From assembly GCA_016839875.1 (NCBI GenBank), contig JAEOTK010000368.1, positions 1 to 9,403 of the forward strand: 9,403 nt of DNA, read 5' to 3'. Position numbers and translations under genes: made by a program. Shown piece by piece: positions 6,456 to 9,403 of this stretch. The DNA comes from Candidatus Heimdallarchaeota archaeon (GTDB taxonomy: Archaea; Asgardarchaeota; Heimdallarchaeia; Heimdallarchaeales; Heimdallarchaeaceae). The notes beneath the pieces were generated by a model, which saw only the letters and a list, made by a program, of their open reading frames with translations, ran no database searches and was not told the origin of the DNA. How positions within the stretch are numbered: the first letter of the stretch is position 1; every line of letters begins with the position of its first letter.

Positions 6456-9293
6456 ATGTTGTTTTTAAGAAATAAAATAGCAATTATTTTCGTATTAAGT
6501 ATGTTTTTGAGTAGTTTGACTATCTCAGCAAATTCAAGTTTACAAACAACTAAAATTGGAGATACATCCAACTCATTTGGTTTTTCTACTAATCAAGAAG
6601 TTGATAATCAAGTAGTCAAAGTAGCTCTGAATCAAGATTTAGACAGAAATTGTTTACAAGATTCATTTGAAAGAACACTAGAAGAAAGCAATCCACAAAA
6701 TTACTATGAAGCTATTATCTCTTTCTCTAAAGAAGCTAGTAGTTCAGAGTACTTCTATCTAGATTCTCTTGGAATAGACATAATAACAGAATACAGTGTT
6801 ATCCATGCTTTCCACATTAAGGGAACTTCAAGCTCCTTGCTACAATTAAGAAACATGCCAAATGTAGTTTTTGTAGAAGAGAATTCTGTTGGTGAAGCTT
6901 TACTTTACGATGTTACTGAAACATTCGGTATTAGAAAAGTTTGGCAAACTTCCCTAGATTATGGATACATTGGAGATCCTACAACAGCTATAGCTATTCT
7001 AGATACAGGAATAGATGATGTTCATACAGATTCTGCTTTCAATCTTCTCTACTGGCAAGATTTTGCTGGGGTAGATTATTCAACATCAGGTGATGAATAT
7101 CTTACTCCTACTGATAAAGCAGAACATGGTACACATTGTGCTTCTATTGCAGCTTCTAAAGGTGCTGTGGTAAGTAATGGCGTTTGTAAAATTCAAGATT
7201 CAGGATTTTTACCGAATACAGCAGGTAACGCCTGGTATGGTACTTGGTTTTATGTTGATGGTCCTCAAATGGTTACATTAAACTTTGAATGTGCAGATTC
7301 AGGAACATCCTATGTAGGTATTCACAACGGGACACACTGGATCGGAGATAACTATGGAACAGGATTCACTTCTACTCCTGGTACTTTCGCAGTTGGATTA
7401 CCTAGTGCAGGATGGTATGCACCAATGTGGGGAAACAAAGCAAGCGCAGGTAATGACTTTTATTCCGGAGAACTAGTTTATGATTCAGGTTGGTCTAATC
7501 CTTACAGTGACGGAAGAGGAGCATTTGCTGGCGTTGCCCCTGGTAGCAGTGTTGTTGCATTGAAGGTTCTTGATGATATGGGATATGGATCAGCTACAGC
7601 TCTAATTAACGCTATCCAATGGTTGTATGATAACGGTCAAACTTATGGAGTTACTGTTGCAAGTTTGAGCATAGGCTGGCCATCAGTTGTTTCATCAATT
7701 GATTCAGCATTATCCTCTCTAATAAGAGATAAAGGAATTGTTTGTGTAGTTGCAGCTGGAAATAGTGGAACATCTTCAGGAGGAATCTTTTCTCCAGCAT
7801 CATGTCCCGATGTTATTGCCGTAGGAGCGGTTAACAAAGCTGCAGAAATAACTTACTACAGTAGTATAGGTAGTGTGACAGATTCCTATATGAGACCTGA
7901 TGTGGTCGCCCCAGGAGGATCTTTTGCATCAAGTGGAAGTACAGCTCCAGATCAGCCAATTTTCGCTGCAGATTCAAGCGATGGTGATGATGCATACAAC
8001 TATAATGATTATGTTCAGTATTCACCAGGTGTTGATTCATATGCTAATAACTTCAGAGGAATGCAAGGAACATCTATGGCATGCCCATTCGTTGCAGGTA
8101 TAGCACAATTAGTTGTAGATGCAATGAAGCAAGAAGGAATGTATACTTATGGTTGGGATACTGCAAAGAAGATAAAACAGATTATTTGTATGGCAACATC
8201 AGAGGTGCGAAATATAGAAGGAAGTATCTCTGCTGGAGGAGAATCATACGACGGAGACGGGGATGGAATTCCTCAAGTAACAACAATAAACAGAATAGCA
8301 AAAGACTATGTAGAAGGTTGGGGACTAGTTTCAGCTGAAGCAGCTGTACAAGCTGTTACTGAATTCTTCGATGGAATTGAAGTATTCGATCTATCAGGAA
8401 AAGTAAATGGCTCTCATGTTGCAGCTCGACAAGTGGATCTTGAAAAAGGAGAAATATACTATCTCAGAGGAGAGTATTTAATTACTAATTTCATTGATGC
8501 AGATATTTTGATATTTGACATAGAACCAAATGAATTTGGAGATCCAATGCTATTAGCTAATTGTAGCCTGGGAGTTGTTCTGAATGATTCAACAATATTT
8601 TCTGTTCCAGATGATGGAACCTACTATATGATTGTTAAATGGGTGGATGGAAATTACGAAGGAAAATGCAATGTTACACTGAATTCAGTAGTTGATGCAA
8701 TAGATTCAGAAATGAACAGAATCAGACAATCAGGAACAGAACTCGATTTAATTATACAAACAGATGATATACTCTCTCTTACCTATTACTGGGATGCAGG
8801 TGCTCCTTTACCATTAACTAGTGCTACAGATATCTATTACCCGGTAGGAGATGGACAACACATTCTCACAATCAATGCAGTTGATTATTTTGGAAATACT
8901 GCAGAAGCAAATCTGCGATGTATTACTGACGATACTAAACCTGTAATTCAACTAGTTGGATTATCTAACAATTCTATAGTAACAGCAGGTCAAATAATCC
9001 AGATTAGTATAACAGAACCACATCTAAGTTCAAACGAATATTCTTGGGATGGGGGAGCATATCAAGATATGTTCAGTATGGCAGGATCTCCATATAATGT
9101 GACTGTTCCTGACGAAGAAGGAGCACATTACATCATAATAAAATCAAGAGATAAAGCACATAATGAACAAATAGTCAGATATAGCTTTGAAATAGAAAAA
9201 GCTAAATTCACAGGTGATCCTGTTTTACCTGTAGTTATAACCTTGTTATCTCTAATTGGGCTATCTATTTTAGGAAGAAGAAAAAGAAGATAA
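6456..9293 (+). CDS. secreted, membrane-anchored subtilisin-like (S8) serine protease with insertion and Ig-like repeats
   Basis: A 945-residue exported protease. Residues 1-25 form a signal peptide (MLFLRNKIAIIFVLSMF, cleavage near TISA). DLDRNCLQDSFE (61-72) is a calcium-loop-like motif, and an I9-type propeptide follows (about 80-160, ending MPNVVFVEENS). The catalytic domain has Asp183 (AILDTGID), His224 (EHGTHCAS), oxyanion Asn436 (AAGNSG) and Ser540 (GTSMACPFVAG), so the active site is complete. About 112 residues (243-354), rich in Gly, Trp and Tyr, are inserted between the His motif and GAFAGVAPGSSVVALKV. DGDGDG (599-604) may bind calcium. A beta-rich PPC-like domain (about 637-745) and two Ig-like repeats (about 761-829 and 831-914, sharing YWDAG/SWDGG) lead to a hydrophobic segment (925-940) and RRKRR. 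It should sit outside the cell, tethered by its C-terminus. The start at 6456 is preferred over 6390 because of the signal peptide, Shine-Dalgarno site and TATA box. Targets are unknown. Confidence 0.92.
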   Translation: MLFLRNKIAIIFVLSMFLSSLTISANSSLQTTKIGDTSNSFGFSTNQEVDNQVVKVALNQDLDRNCLQDSFERTLEESNPQNYYEAIISFSKEASSSEYFYLDSLGIDIITEYSVIHAFHIKGTSSSLLQLRNMPNVVFVEENSVGEALLYDVTETFGIRKVWQTSLDYGYIGDPTTAIAILDTGIDDVHTDSAFNLLYWQDFAGVDYSTSGDEYLTPTDKAEHGTHCASIAASKGAVVSNGVCKIQDSGFLPNTAGNAWYGTWFYVDGPQMVTLNFECADSGTSYVGIHNGTHWIGDNYGTGFTSTPGTFAVGLPSAGWYAPMWGNKASAGNDFYSGELVYDSGWSNPYSDGRGAFAGVAPGSSVVALKVLDDMGYGSATALINAIQWLYDNGQTYGVTVASLSIGWPSVVSSIDSALSSLIRDKGIVCVVAAGNSGTSSGGIFSPASCPDVIAVGAVNKAAEITYYSSIGSVTDSYMRPDVVAPGGSFASSGSTAPDQPIFAADSSDGDDAYNYNDYVQYSPGVDSYANNFRGMQGTSMACPFVAGIAQLVVDAMKQEGMYTYGWDTAKKIKQIICMATSEVRNIEGSISAGGESYDGDGDGIPQVTTINRIAKDYVEGWGLVSAEAAVQAVTEFFDGIEVFDLSGKVNGSHVAARQVDLEKGEIYYLRGEYLITNFIDADILIFDIEPNEFGDPMLLANCSLGVVLNDSTIFSVPDDGTYYMIVKWVDGNYEGKCNVTLNSVVDAIDSEMNRIRQSGTELDLIIQTDDILSLTYYWDAGAPLPLTSATDIYYPVGDGQHILTINAVDYFGNTAEANLRCITDDTKPVIQLVGLSNNSIVTAGQIIQISITEPHLSSNEYSWDGGAYQDMFSMAGSPYNVTVPDEEGAHYIIIKSRDKAHNEQIVRYSFEIEKAKFTGDPVLPVVITLLSLIGLSILGRRKRR

Positions 9294-9358
<65 letters not shown>

Positions 9359-9403
9359 TTTTTGTTTTTATATTATATTTATTTAAGGATTTTTTTTAAA
9401 AAC

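Noticed and set aside
7643..8338. Several short open frames on both strands inside the protease gene
   Set aside because: They overlap the conserved catalytic domain in other frames, carry no recognisable motif and have biased composition expected of shadow frames.

Overview
This window is AT-rich DNA that reads as archaeal. The signs are TATA-like boxes placed for leaderless or short-leader transcription, a few Shine-Dalgarno sites of the form GAGGTNAG, a geranylgeranyl-reductase-family flavoprotein, and a secreted subtilase with a C-terminal membrane anchor and basic tail. The mix of gene families would fit an Asgard-type archaeon (Heimdall-, Loki- or Thor-like), but that placement is inference from style, not from a marker gene.

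Layout: (1) Positions 1-1913 hold a two-gene + strand operon, a galactokinase-like GHMP sugar kinase cut by the left edge and a sugar-1-phosphate nucleotidyltransferase. Together they could turn a free sugar into a nucleotide sugar. (2) Positions 1914-2194 are noncoding and lie between convergent genes. They are unusually structured: two small near-palindromes sharing GGTGCATC, then three nested stems ending in a T-run. This could be a small RNA or an elaborate terminator. (3) Positions 2195-3166 (minus) encode a cytoplasmic five-bladed beta-propeller protein of the GH43/GH32/GH130-like kind. A divergent promoter region follows (3167-3285), with a perfect inverted repeat over a TATA-like box. 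(4) Positions 3286-3675 encode a small membrane protein of unknown function, converging within 5 bp on the next gene. (5) Positions 3681-5877 (minus) look like an operon of an alpha/beta hydrolase followed by a GGR-family FAD oxidoreductase. (6) Positions 5976-6389 encode a four-helix membrane protein of unknown function. (7) Positions 6456-9293 encode a large exported, surface-anchored S8 serine protease with a roughly 110-residue insertion after the catalytic His and Ig-like repeats. (8) The right end is a T-rich tail containing a 41-T homopolymer.

The left part has a sugar-metabolism theme: a propeller that may process glycosides, plus a kinase and nucleotidyltransferase for activation. 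The middle suggests lipid or isoprenoid redox chemistry, and the right part is cell-surface proteolysis. No mobile element, tRNA, rRNA or CRISPR array is visible. The most unexplained parts are the structured intergenic region at 1924-2155 and the insertion domain in the protease.
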